From Lachnospiraceae bacterium UBA3689 (GTDB lineage: Bacteria; Bacillota; Clostridia; Lachnospirales; Lachnospiraceae), in assembly GCA_002371465.1 (NCBI GenBank), contig DFIU01000010.1, forward strand, positions 301,512 through 365,511: DNA of 64,000 nt. The letters run 5' to 3'. Numbering within the stretch: the stretch's first letter is position 1; the number at the start of each line of letters is the position of its first letter. The notes under the pieces are model-generated. The model was not told the origin of the DNA and made no database searches. It worked only from the letters and a program-made list of their open reading frames with translations. This document shows, piece by piece, positions 7,793 through 15,354 of the stretch. The translations under genes were made by a program, and so were the position numbers.

Positions 7793-8859
7793 AATCTTCT
7801 CCGCCTCCATCTTCTGACAGCAAGAGAAATAAACAGCAGGTTCAGTAATACTATCGCGATTTGATTTAGACGAAATATGGGAAGTGCCTTGGTTTCAAAA
7901 AAACCCCCGTCAAATCGAAAAAGCAGCCCCAATACTCGTCCGTAAAACCCATAATTTCCACCCGCATCATAACTGCCCATGTTGGAATAAACAACATATA
8001 CAAAAATGAATGGAATCGAGGGCAAGGGACTTCTGAACAAGATTGCAGATAATATGCAGATGCCTATGCAAATTAACAGGGTTGGCATTACGTATAGAAG
8101 GGTTGCTGAAAACAGATCCCAAAAGCAATCCAGCATATTTCTTTGAAGCTGATTGCGTTGACACAGTATGGCAAAGATAACTGTTATCATCAGAACAGCC
8201 AGAGATAAGGGGATGAGTCCCCCGAAATACTTTCCCCACACATAGCGGTTCGCGGAGATAGACTTTGTATGTAACAATTCATAAGTATCTTTTTTTAAAT
8301 CGCCAAGAAATAGAAAAGCGAGTAAAACAGCTGAAAAGAAAGCGATATGAAGTCCTGTGAAATCAGCATACTTTTTGGCAAAATAGTAAGCGTAGGAATG
8401 CTTTGCTAATTTTGCATTTATATATTGATTTAATTCGCCTGCTTCCGCCCTTTTTTTCTTCGCTTCCACAAAGATAGCTTTTCCATCATAAAAGTCATAT
8501 CGATCCTTTAGATACTGGACAGTTCCGGGAATAGACAAGTCCTGTGCCCTCACATCATCAATGACGCGCTGTGCTTCCTGATCATTCATGTCATAGCTTT
8601 GGATCAAAATCTGCCTGATGTGAGTGAAACCAATGTTCTTTTGTTCCTCTGGCGTAGTTGGAATATATCCATTCATAATATCTGCATCTGTTGACCGGAC
8701 TTTCTTCAACTGTTCCACTTCTTGATTCGTTGAAAACCGATGGATACCCAAGTATCCACTTAAGCTGTTGTAAATACTGATTGCGATAAGGACGATCCCT
8801 ATCCAATACAAAGGATTTTTCATGTAATTTTTAAATTCTCTGCACACGATTGCCTTCAT
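7789..8859 (-). CDS. ABC-2-type membrane permease, large subunit
   Basis: A 356-residue permease. One membrane segment near the N-terminus (NPLYWIGIVLIAISIYNSL) is followed by a charged loop of about 130 residues, probably outside the cell, and then five or six membrane segments, ending in a basic tail (RRWRRRRL). The start is the ATG at 8859 because GGAGGATTTT stands right before it; a longer frame upstream has no ribosome site. It heads the transporter operon permease-permease-ATPase. The extracellular loop could contact the substrate or a sensor partner. The export direction is inferred from the ABC-2 class. Confidence 0.8.
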   Translation of the reverse strand: MKAIVCREFKNYMKNPLYWIGIVLIAISIYNSLSGYLGIHRFSTNQEVEQLKKVRSTDADIMNGYIPTTPEEQKNIGFTHIRQILIQSYDMNDQEAQRVIDDVRAQDLSIPGTVQYLKDRYDFYDGKAIFVEAKKKRAEAGELNQYINAKLAKHSYAYYFAKKYADFTGLHIAFFSAVLLAFLFLGDLKKDTYELLHTKSISANRYVWGKYFGGLIPLSLAVLMITVIFAILCQRNQLQRNMLDCFWDLFSATLLYVMPTLLICIGICILSAILFRSPLPSIPFIFVYVVYSNMGSYDAGGNYGFYGRVLGLLFRFDGGFFETKALPIFRLNQIAIVLLNLLFISLAVRRWRRRRL

Positions 8860-8977
8860 AAAATCCTCCCGATTCCAGATATGGTAGAGTTTTTTATCTA
8901 TGGATAGTATACGGTTCAAATATCAACAAATTTATAATCAGACAGGCAGCACTCAACGCAAAAGCTTCTTTGCAAAT

Positions 8978-9018
8978 AAATAAACGGAATTGCCAAAGAG
9001 CAGCAATTCCGTTTATTT
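8978..9018 (-). terminator. Strong hairpin between the sensor kinase and transporter genes
   Basis: Perfect 16-bp inverted repeat (arms 8978-8993 and 9003-9018, loop 9 nt). It lies 50 bp past the kinase stop and over 100 bp before the transporter start. The outer part of the stem is A/T, so a U-rich end follows the GC core (CGGAATTGC) on either strand. It probably ends the two-component transcript and makes the transporter a separate unit. Confidence 0.75.
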
Positions 9019-9069
9019 CAACTGGCTGTAACAGCCTTATATGTAATTCATTACCAGTATCCAGTAAAC

Positions 9070-10254
9070 TTAAGTCTTTATTCCAAATACAGCCTCCGCC
9101 CGTGCCCCACCGGTTTTCAGATTTTCCAGCCGCAACTCCCCTCCGTGCGCCGCGCATAGGGATTTACTGATAAATAATCCAAGACCATAGTGAACACTGC
9201 CGTTTTCTTCTTTTCTTTTTGAATAGGCTTGCAGCAATTTCTGAGGTGGCTTCTGAAATCCCGGACCATCATCTTCAATAGCAAGGACCATACGATCTTC
9301 CTGCATTGTTAAAGTGCCAGTGATCTTTTTGGTCGCATACTGGATTGCATTATTTAAGAGATTTTCTTCCACTTCCATAAGAAATACCGGGTCAATTTTC
9401 AGTATACAATCAGCAGTGTCATGCTGAAACTCAAATATCTTTTCATTCTTTTTACAAAGATCTTTTAGTATTTCATATACAATCCCCAGGACTTCTTGAT
9501 AGGATAATTCTTTGTACTGCGGCGTCATATCGACAAGGCGGTTCAAACTCTTCATCATACCGACAAAGTGTTCCAAGTGGTCCACATAGCGAATCGTTTT
9601 ACCAATCATCTCTCCGGCATGTTCTTCAGATAACCTATGAAGGGGGTAAAACTCATCAATGATCTCCAGATTTCCTTTTATCAGAGCAATCGGCGTTCGG
9701 ATATCATGGGCAATCGCCGAGCGCAGCGTTCTTTCGTCTTCCACAAGACTCCAGAGCTTCTTTTTGTTTCGTACCAGTTCTCCTCTCATTTCTTCAAATT
9801 CTTTACACAACTGTCCCATCTCATCCTGATTCGCATAAGATATTTCAAATGATAAGTCATTGGAAGAAATACGATTAGAAGCCTCCATAAGTACTCTTAA
9901 AGGTCGTTTTAATTTCTTTTGATAAAAAAGAGAAACAGCAATGATACAGAACAGAAAAGATATGAATAGATCTCCCCACGTTTCAATGACATCACAAGCC
10001 TCAACGATAAATACATCTTTATCAGACATCAATCTTGAACGTATTCTGGGGATGGAAGCAAGATAATTACTTCCATTTTCTTTCTCCACGCTTTCCGCAT
10101 ACTCTTCTTTATCAACATATTTGTACCAGATATTCTCCTGAGTATGCTTGGCATAATTTGTCAGCCCAAAACTGAACGCAGTACTAATTCCCAAGGCAAC
10201 AGCCATATATAAGATAATAGTCGCTTTTAATGACAGATTCCTTATCTTTTCCAT
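9070..10254 (-). CDS. Sensor histidine kinase
   Basis: A 394-residue membrane kinase. Two transmembrane segments (about residues 10-32 and 94-112) bracket an extracellular sensor region of about 60 residues; a HAMP linker follows, then the phospho-acceptor His in AHDIRTP near 183, the N box NLLNNAIQYA, G1 EDDGPGF and G2 GLGLFIS of the ATPase domain. The start at ATG 10254, with GGGGAA upstream, is preferred over a TTG six codons earlier. It overlaps the response regulator by 13 bp and is its partner. The linked ABC-2 operon is the likely target. The signal is unknown. Confidence 0.92.
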   Translation of the reverse strand: MEKIRNLSLKATIILYMAVALGISTAFSFGLTNYAKHTQENIWYKYVDKEEYAESVEKENGSNYLASIPRIRSRLMSDKDVFIVEACDVIETWGDLFISFLFCIIAVSLFYQKKLKRPLRVLMEASNRISSNDLSFEISYANQDEMGQLCKEFEEMRGELVRNKKKLWSLVEDERTLRSAIAHDIRTPIALIKGNLEIIDEFYPLHRLSEEHAGEMIGKTIRYVDHLEHFVGMMKSLNRLVDMTPQYKELSYQEVLGIVYEILKDLCKKNEKIFEFQHDTADCILKIDPVFLMEVEENLLNNAIQYATKKITGTLTMQEDRMVLAIEDDGPGFQKPPQKLLQAYSKRKEENGSVHYGLGLFISKSLCAAHGGELRLENLKTGGARAEAVFGIKT

Positions 10255-10913
10255 CTGTAACCAATTCCCCAAACCGTTTCTATATATTCCTGCTCTGAAT
10301 ATTGACGAAGCTTTTTTCTGATTCTGCTGATAAGAACGGTAATTACTCTGCTTTCAGCATCGCTTTCATATCCACCGGTATTTTCATAAATTTTTTCAAT
10401 ATCAAAGACCCTACCTTGATTTAATGATAAAAATTCGACGATATTATATTCCAGCTTGGTCAGGGTAATTTCATGATTCTGAAAAAAGATTTTCTTTGCG
10501 GAATAATCAATCATCAGTCCATTTTGATATTGTATCCTGCTAGTTTTCTTTACTCGCTTTTCTCGTTTTAAATGTGCTTTGATACGTGCTTCCAGTTCCC
10601 TCAAACTGATTGGTTTTAGAATGTAATCATCCCCTCCGATTTCCAAGCCATTTATTCGATCCTGCTCTTTTTCACGTGCCGTCAAGAAAATGATCGGGCA
10701 CGATACCAACTCTCTGATCTTCATGCAGACTTCAAAACCATCCATATCAGGCATATTGACATCCAATAAAATGATATCCGGAGAATACTTGATCTTATTT
10801 AAAGCCTCTTCCCCATCGAGAGCGCAAGTTACCTCATATCCCTTTAAGGACAAATACTCCTGAACCATCTCCAACATATCGGCGTCATCATCTACAAGTA
10901 AAATTTTATGCAT
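10242..10913 (-). CDS. OmpR/PhoB-family response regulator
   Basis: A 223-residue regulator. The receiver domain has the acidic pocket VDDDAD, phospho-acceptor Asp in ILLDVNMPDMDG near residue 51, the Thr of FLTA and the Lys of YILKP. A winged-helix C-terminal domain follows, ending in the typical TVWGIGYRWKR. GAAGGGAAT stands before the ATG. It is the first gene of the two-component unit, 95 bp downstream of sbcD. It probably controls the ABC transporter encoded after the hairpin at 8978-9018. Confidence 0.94.
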   Translation of the reverse strand: MHKILLVDDDADMLEMVQEYLSLKGYEVTCALDGEEALNKIKYSPDIILLDVNMPDMDGFEVCMKIRELVSCPIIFLTAREKEQDRINGLEIGGDDYILKPISLRELEARIKAHLKREKRVKKTSRIQYQNGLMIDYSAKKIFFQNHEITLTKLEYNIVEFLSLNQGRVFDIEKIYENTGGYESDAESRVITVLISRIRKKLRQYSEQEYIETVWGIGYRWKR

Positions 10914-11008
10914 ATTCCCTTCTCTCCATCAGAGCTCCAAGCCTGAATCTAAAGTTGGATCAGCTGCATTCATACCGGAATGCCCCGAAGCTGCTGATAC
11001 TCCCCACT

Positions 11009-12166
11009 TTACTTGAACTGCTGACCACTTGATACCGCATTGATGACATCACGCAGTAATTCCCGATCTTTGTCATCGGTGTCCTTCATAAATTCACAGC
11101 ACAGGGAAAAGGGATTTTTCAGCGACTCCCGCATGATCTCCTCTTCGGGCTGGTGGTTCTGTGGATTTTCTCTGCGAATCTCCAGCAGATTGGGAAATGC
11201 CGACCGGATCCGGTCCTGCATATCGACAGCATCCTCTTCGTGAAGACCGGTCAGTCGGATGGATACATAATCACTGCAGCCTTGCTGCAAAATATCATGG
11301 AGAGTTCCCCGAATGACTTTTACTTCCCGAAGCGGCGTAAGCGGCAGCTCTTGGATCTTGATACTGCCCTTTTCTTTCATCTCCACGCACAAAATCCCCT
11401 TGCTCTGCCCGGCTTCACTGACAGAGTACTGGAGCGGAGTGCCGCAATATCGGATCATGTCGCTTCCGACTTTCATCGGCTTATGAATGTGCCCCAATGC
11501 CGCATAATCAAATTTTTTAAGCAAACCGGCATCGATGGCATCGATATTTCCGACTGTTACGATTTCGGAATCCATTCGTTCCAGCTCAGATGGATCAGCT
11601 CCAAATGGCAGATAAAACTGGTGGCTGACCAGTACATTCCGTTCCGTTTCATTGATCTGCTCTCGTTCCAACAAGGCTTTCAGACTGTCCTGATAGGTAC
11701 GAAGGTTTCCGTTTGAATCCGGTCCCACAATTTGCTTTACCATCGAAGGCTTTACGAAGGGGAGCAGATAGAAGTTGACCGGTCCATACTGGTCCCGGAG
11801 CGTGACCTTTTCGATATGGTCACCTTCCCTTTCCGGTGGGAGCCCGATCATGTGGATGTTCTGACGGGACAGGACAGTCCGAAACAGATTGACTCTTGGT
11901 CCACTGTCGTGATTGCCACTGATAATCATTATTTCAGTCCGGGGAAGGCGTTCCTGGAGGGTCGTGATGAAGCGGTCAAACATCTCGACCGCGTCGACGG
12001 AGGGAATTGCCCGGTCATAGATATCTCCGGCAATCACAAGACCATCCGGTTCTTTACGTTCCGCTGCGTCTGCAATCTGGTTTAAGATATAGGTCTGATC
12101 CTCCAAAAGATCCCTGTTGTAAAGCCTCAGCCCCAGATGCAGGTCTGAAAGATGAAGAAACCTCAT
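11009..12166 (-). CDS. sbcD: SbcD, nuclease subunit of SbcCD
   Basis: A 385-residue metallophosphatase-fold exonuclease. Metal-binding motifs run in order: D-L-H near residue 8 (HLSDLHLG), GDIYDR near 47, GNHDSG near 84, the His of VSHQFYLPFG and GHIHKP near 220. It forms the SbcCD complex with SbcC, which cuts DNA hairpins and protein-blocked ends. It is preceded by a NUDIX gene. Its usual partner gene does not follow: 4.8 kb of two-component and ABC genes separate it from sbcC. The C-terminus looks complete, so the insertion did not truncate it. Confidence 0.94.
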   Translation of the reverse strand: MRFLHLSDLHLGLRLYNRDLLEDQTYILNQIADAAERKEPDGLVIAGDIYDRAIPSVDAVEMFDRFITTLQERLPRTEIMIISGNHDSGPRVNLFRTVLSRQNIHMIGLPPEREGDHIEKVTLRDQYGPVNFYLLPFVKPSMVKQIVGPDSNGNLRTYQDSLKALLEREQINETERNVLVSHQFYLPFGADPSELERMDSEIVTVGNIDAIDAGLLKKFDYAALGHIHKPMKVGSDMIRYCGTPLQYSVSEAGQSKGILCVEMKEKGSIKIQELPLTPLREVKVIRGTLHDILQQGCSDYVSIRLTGLHEEDAVDMQDRIRSAFPNLLEIRRENPQNHQPEEEIMRESLKNPFSLCCEFMKDTDDKDRELLRDVINAVSSGQQFK

Positions 12167-12202
12167 ACTCTCCTCCGCTTCAGTTCATATCAAAAAAGAA
12201 AA

Positions 12203-12766
12203 TCAGAAAAGTTCCAATTTTTGGTTCAATTTCGGATAGATTCGCTCAATAAACCAATCTTCCGTGGAACGGCGCAGCGCCTCCTCAGGCGTAAACCAGG
12301 CAATCTTACTGTTTTCGTCCGGTTTGATCCGAATGGTGTCTTCCGGATCGGCTTCAATCAGATAGGTCACATTGAGATGCAAGTGGGACGACACATAACT
12401 CCCACGCTTCTCATGTCCGTCGACCGTCAGAATCTCCAGGGAAATTGGATTGGGATTGACCAGGTGAATATGGGAAAGTCCGCTCTCTTCTCTGACTTCC
12501 TTTAGGGCAACTTGAGCCAAATCCCTGCAGCCGTCGGCATGACCTCCCAGCCATGCCCAGGAATGATAGATATTGTGGTATGCCATCAGCACCTTGGAGT
12601 GATCCGGTATGGTCACCCAGGCGGAAGCGGTCAGATGCGCCGTCTGATTCTCCCTTGTATAAATATCCATGCCCGTACCAAGCCACTTTAGCATCAAATC
12701 CCGGTCATTTCTTTCCTGCTCATTGACCGGTATATATTCCTGCAATTGTCTTTTCAGATCTTCCAT
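12203..12766 (-). CDS. NUDIX hydrolase
   Basis: A 187-residue protein with a NUDIX box at about residues 80-103, GGHADGCRDLAQ followed by VALKEVREESGL. The catalytic glutamates of the R-E-x-x-E-E core are kept (KEVREE), but the Glu of the G-x5-E part is Arg and the conserved Arg is Lys, so substrate handling may differ from MutT. The ATG at 12766 has a consensus AGGAGGT site, which rules out the longer frame. It probably cleaves a nucleoside-diphosphate-linked compound. It leads the NUDIX-sbcD unit, a TATAAT (12794-12789) lies just upstream. Confidence 0.85.
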   Translation of the reverse strand: MEDLKRQLQEYIPVNEQERNDRDLMLKWLGTGMDIYTRENQTAHLTASAWVTIPDHSKVLMAYHNIYHSWAWLGGHADGCRDLAQVALKEVREESGLSHIHLVNPNPISLEILTVDGHEKRGSYVSSHLHLNVTYLIEADPEDTIRIKPDENSKIAWFTPEEALRRSTEDWFIERIYPKLNQKLELF

Positions 12767-12788
12767 TTCCCAAACCTCCTGAACCTTT

Positions 12789-12794
12789 ATTATA
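12789..12794 (-). promoter_or_regulatory. Probable -10 box of the NUDIX-sbcD unit
   Basis: A perfect TATAAT on the minus strand, 22 nt upstream of the NUDIX ATG. No good -35 is found at 17 nt (ATCCTA), so the assignment is tentative. Confidence 0.4.
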
Positions 12795-12833
12795 CACAAT
12801 CACAGAAAACATAGGATAAAAAGCCAATAAAAA

Positions 12834-12857
12834 AGGACAGCCGGGGAGTGCTGTCCT
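12834..12857 (-). terminator. Rho-independent terminator on the minus strand
   Basis: 8-bp stem AGGACAGC/GCTGTCCT with an 8-nt loop, followed on the minus strand by TTTTTATTGG. It faces the NUDIX gene and must end a transcript coming from the right, yet the nearest minus-strand gene stops 380 bp away at 13237. Confidence 0.7.
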
Positions 12858-13236
12858 CTTCCGGGGTGAAACCGGATACAAACTATCAGGTAAACATAAT
12901 TATATTATGTTAATTTCACTTCAAATAAAGATTTGCTCTGATCTACAGACTTCGAAGCTGTACTCTATATCAAGGACAACTTCAAGTTAGTGGTTCTGCT
13001 TTTAAACACATGCTTTAATATACCCCAGACAGTGTATTTCCATTTTAAAAAGGATTCCCTCAAAGCTGTCTTCCAAAATTTTTTCAATATTAACAGAGCA
13101 GGCTTCTTATTTCAAACTTCGCTTAAAAAGACCCGATAAGATAAGAGTTGCAAAAATTTGCAGAATTTTCTCCCCTGGTCCTTATTTGCAGCCTATACAC
13201 AACTCAGGGATAAGGATCTGATACAGTAAAAATTCT
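12858..13236. other. Long gene-free stretch between a terminator and the YneA-like gene
   Basis: No convincing coding frame is seen on either strand. On the minus strand it is bounded by the YneA-like stop (13237) and the terminator at 12834-12857, so it is either a long 3' untranslated region or a small RNA gene. No known RNA family was recognised. Confidence 0.35.
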
Positions 13237-13689
13237 TCATGCATAATAAGGAACCAAGAGGTAAGAGCCGGCATGAATCATATTGCCGTCAATGTGATTG
13301 ATCTCCTCTACTTCAGCGATAAACTCTTTTTTATCGGAAAAGCCAGCTCCCATCTGGGCATCGGCGATATCCCAAAGCGTCTGCCCCTCTTCTACCTGAA
13401 TACTCCTGACATGCTCAACGGCTGCCGCCTGGTTGCCGGCATCGACATTCTTAGCCAGGACGTTGGTCAGAATTGCAGCCAGGATCATAACACCTGCCAC
13501 AACTGCCAGAAGGCTGAGCAGCATACCGGGGAGGTCCTGCTTTCTGTGAGCAGACCTGCCCACGGCTGACGAATGGAAAGACCGGGAGTTCTTACTGCGC
13601 CGCCGATACTCTCCTGACGGTCTTGATTTAAAAGAATACCCATAAGATGCAAGATCAATAGATCCTGAATGATAAGTCCCACGATTCAT
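13237..13689 (-). CDS. yneA: YneA-like LysM protein, probable SOS cell-division inhibitor
   Basis: A 150-residue protein: a basic Ser/Arg-rich N-terminus, one transmembrane segment (about 62-85, LLSLLAVVAGVMILAAIL), then a LysM domain (about 98-150, beginning SIQVEEGQTLWDIADA) that would bind peptidoglycan outside the cell. GGAGG before the ATG at 13689 sets the start; the frame extends upstream into the LexA operators and is not used. This domain layout and its divergent position beside lexA match YneA of Bacillus, which delays division during DNA damage. A consensus promoter with an overlapping LexA box supports SOS control. Confidence 0.82.
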   Translation of the reverse strand: MNRGTYHSGSIDLASYGYSFKSRPSGEYRRRSKNSRSFHSSAVGRSAHRKQDLPGMLLSLLAVVAGVMILAAILTNVLAKNVDAGNQAAAVEHVRSIQVEEGQTLWDIADAQMGAGFSDKKEFIAEVEEINHIDGNMIHAGSYLLVPYYA

Positions 13690-13721
13690 GTTGTTGCCTC
13701 CAATATCCGAAAATAAGTTCA

Positions 13722-13735
13722 CAAACATTTGTTCG
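13722..13735 (-). promoter_or_regulatory. LexA (SOS) box 1
   Basis: On the minus strand CGAACAAATGTTTG matches the Gram-positive SOS consensus CGAACRNRYGTTYG at every position. It lies downstream of the yneA -10, in the leader. Confidence 0.8.
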
Positions 13736-13749
13736 TCTTGATGGTTATC

Positions 13750-13778
13750 AGTATAATAAGCGAACGCATGTTTGTCAA
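13750..13778 (-). promoter_or_regulatory. yneA promoter
   Basis: Consensus TTGACA (13778-13773), 17-nt spacer, TATACT (13755-13750) on the minus strand. LexA box 2 occupies the spacer and touches the -35, so LexA would block polymerase directly. Confidence 0.8.
13761..13774. promoter_or_regulatory. LexA (SOS) box 2
   Basis: CGAACGCATGTTTG is a perfect fit to CGAACRNRYGTTYG. It lies in the spacer of the yneA promoter. Confidence 0.85.
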
Positions 13779-13784
13779 TCAAAT

Positions 13785-13811
13785 CGAACATATTTTCCGA
13801 ATATCTGTTTG
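13785..13811. promoter_or_regulatory. Degenerate LexA boxes 3 and 4 near the lexA promoter
   Basis: CGAACATATTTTCC (13785-13798) keeps one good half-site. CGAATATCTGTTTG (13798-13811) differs from the consensus at two positions and overlaps the -35 of the lexA promoter. Weaker boxes would let lexA respond at a different threshold from yneA. Confidence 0.5.
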
Positions 13812-13837
13812 CGTGGCTGTGCAAAACATGGTACAAT
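13809..13837 (+). promoter_or_regulatory. lexA promoter
   Basis: TTGCGT (13809-13814), 17-nt spacer, TACAAT (13832-13837); the lexA ATG follows 30 nt later with AGGAGG in front. The -35 overlaps degenerate LexA box 4. Confidence 0.7.
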
Positions 13838-13867
13838 GACTTCAGTAAACATCCAGGAGGACACAAC

Positions 13868-14488
13868 ATGTCTTACGGAAAAATAACTCCTAAACAGCAG
13901 GAGATTCTTGATTATATTAAGGAAGAGATTTTGAATAAAGGTTATCCGCCGGCAGTGCGGGACATCTGTGAAGCGGTGCATTTAAAGTCGACGTCATCGG
14001 TTCATGCCCATCTGTCTACTTTGGAAAAAAATGGCTATATCCGCCGCGACCCCACTAAGCCCCGCGCGATTGAAATTGTAGATGACAGCTTCAATCTTTC
14101 ACGCCGGGAAGTCGTCAATGTTCCGATTGTCGGTACGGTAGCCGCCGGTCAGCCCCTGCTGGCTGTTGAAAATATTGATAACTATTTTCCAATTCCTTCC
14201 GAATATCTCCCCAACAAGAAGATTTTCATGCTGAAAGTTAAGGGCGACAGTATGGTCAATAAAGGGATTTTGAATGGGGACTGTGTTGTCGTCCAGCAGC
14301 AGTTCACTGCCAGAAATGGAGAGATGGTCGTCGCCCTGGTGGATGATTCCGCCACAGTTAAGACCTTCTACAAGGAGGATGGCTACTTCCGCCTGCAGCC
14401 GGAAAATGATCACATGGATCCCATTATCGTCAGAGGCGATCTGCGGATTCTGGGGAAAGTCATCGGTGTCATTCGGCTCTTTCAGTAA
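13868..14488 (+). CDS. lexA: LexA repressor, SOS regulator
   Basis: A 206-residue LexA. The N-terminal winged helix (1-70) is followed by the self-cleavage site Ala-Gly in VAAGQPLL (near 90), the nucleophile Ser in KGDSMVNKGI (near 127) and the general-base Lys in DSATVKTFY (near 164). RecA filaments trigger its self-cleavage, which derepresses SOS genes. The start is the ATG preceded by AGGAGG; a longer open frame to the left runs through the promoter. It is divergent from the YneA-like gene, with shared LexA boxes. Confidence 0.95.
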   Translation: MSYGKITPKQQEILDYIKEEILNKGYPPAVRDICEAVHLKSTSSVHAHLSTLEKNGYIRRDPTKPRAIEIVDDSFNLSRREVVNVPIVGTVAAGQPLLAVENIDNYFPIPSEYLPNKKIFMLKVKGDSMVNKGILNGDCVVVQQQFTARNGEMVVALVDDSATVKTFYKEDGYFRLQPENDHMDPIIVRGDLRILGKVIGVIRLFQ

Positions 14489-14603
14489 AGTTATAAAGAA
14501 TCAATTGGAATCATGCGTAACTGTCTCTTATCCCATTAGTTTCTTTTCAATCTTTCATCCAGCGTAAATCTATTAAAAACGCGCGCCATAGAGCGTATGC
14601 AAA

Positions 14604-14642
14604 ACGAGGGAAGCAAGTCATCAAATGGCTTACTTCCCTCGT
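14604..14642. terminator. Long hairpin downstream of lexA
   Basis: An 18-bp stem (ACGAGGGAAG... with ...CTTCCCTCGT) closed by a 3-nt loop, with one mismatch and one wobble. The plus-strand tail is TCTCTGTC, only moderately T-rich; an AAAA precedes it. It probably ends lexA transcription. Confidence 0.55.
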
Positions 14643-14717
14643 TCTCTGTCTGACCTTCTATCCGCATAAACTTAACTTTAGATCTAGATGCAATCCCTCT
14701 CTATGCGTGTGTGGTCA

Positions 14718-14753
14718 GCACTATATTGATCCGGTCAATATAGTGCATTTTTT
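14718..14753 (+). terminator. Rho-independent terminator candidate
   Basis: 12-bp perfect stem GCACTATATTGA/TCAATATAGTGC with a 5-nt loop TCCGG, followed by ATTTTTT. It is 230 bp past lexA and 100 bp before the next gene. Confidence 0.6.
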
Positions 14754-14777
14754 CTGAAAGCAACATGTAATATATAA

Positions 14778-14806
14778 TTGACATTATGTCGCGTCGGTGC
14801 TATTCT
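14778..14806 (+). promoter_or_regulatory. Promoter with repeated GACAT half-sites
   Basis: TTGACA (14778-14783), 17-nt spacer, TATTCT (14801-14806). The -35 is part of a small palindrome GACAT-T-ATGTC (14780-14790), and ATGTC / CGACAT recur at 14811-14835 just downstream of the start region. The half-sites could be operators for the XRE regulator encoded two genes on. Confidence 0.65.
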
Positions 14807-14850
14807 TTAGATGTCAAATAAACACGACATTATAACAAGGAGGATCGATT

Positions 14851-15354
14851 ATGACTTATCAATTTGGTGTGGTAGCCGGACTTATTTTTTTCCTGATTCT
14901 TACTCTGGTTCTCGTGCGCAAAAAGGGGCAGTCACATAGTAAGTATGATGAGATGCAAACAGCGATACGGGGAACTGCCTATCAATACGCGACTGTTACA
15001 GGGGTCCTTGCAGGGATCATACTTGGCTTACTTTTGGACATGGATGCATTCCCTATGGACGGAAGTTTTTCGCTGATGGTGGTCAGTTTCCTGATGGTAA
15101 CGATCTACATCGTCTATATGGTCATGAAGGGAGTTTACTTTGGTATTTCCGGGAATTGGAAGAAATGGACTCTCTTGATCTTTATCATCGGTCTTAGCAA
15201 TCTTATCATCGGCACACTTCATATCGCCCAGGAAGGACTGCCGGAGGGAAGGCTTACCATCGTCAATAGCAACCTTATGATGGGAATTTCATTTTTGATC
15301 ATCGTGGCAGCCGTAATGATCCGGAAAGAGAGAGAAAACAGGAGCGAATACTGA
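14851..15354 (+). CDS. Four-helix membrane protein of unknown function paired with an XRE regulator
   Basis: A 167-residue protein with four to five hydrophobic segments (about 6-22, 48-64, 74-92, 105-122, 140-156) separated by short charged loops; the KYDEMQTAIRGTAY stretch after the first helix is typical of small membrane proteins found next to HTH regulators in Clostridia. GGAGG precedes the ATG. The stop overlaps the next start (TGATG). No enzymatic motif is seen. It may sense a membrane state or protect against an unknown stress; function unknown. Confidence 0.75.
   Translation: MTYQFGVVAGLIFFLILTLVLVRKKGQSHSKYDEMQTAIRGTAYQYATVTGVLAGIILGLLLDMDAFPMDGSFSLMVVSFLMVTIYIVYMVMKGVYFGISGNWKKWTLLIFIIGLSNLIIGTLHIAQEGLPEGRLTIVNSNLMMGISFLIIVAAVMIRKERENRSEY

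Larger units (their letters stand above)
14489..14850. other. Intergenic region after lexA
   Basis: No gene is visible. It holds two hairpins (14604-14642 and 14718-14746) and the promoter with GACAT/ATGTC repeats of the following membrane-protein gene. Confidence 0.5.

Noticed and set aside
10914..11008. Inverted repeat GCATTC...GAATGC after sbcD as a terminator or insertion scar
   Set aside because: Six-base stem, imperfect extension, no T tract and no duplicated copy on the other side of the inserted block.
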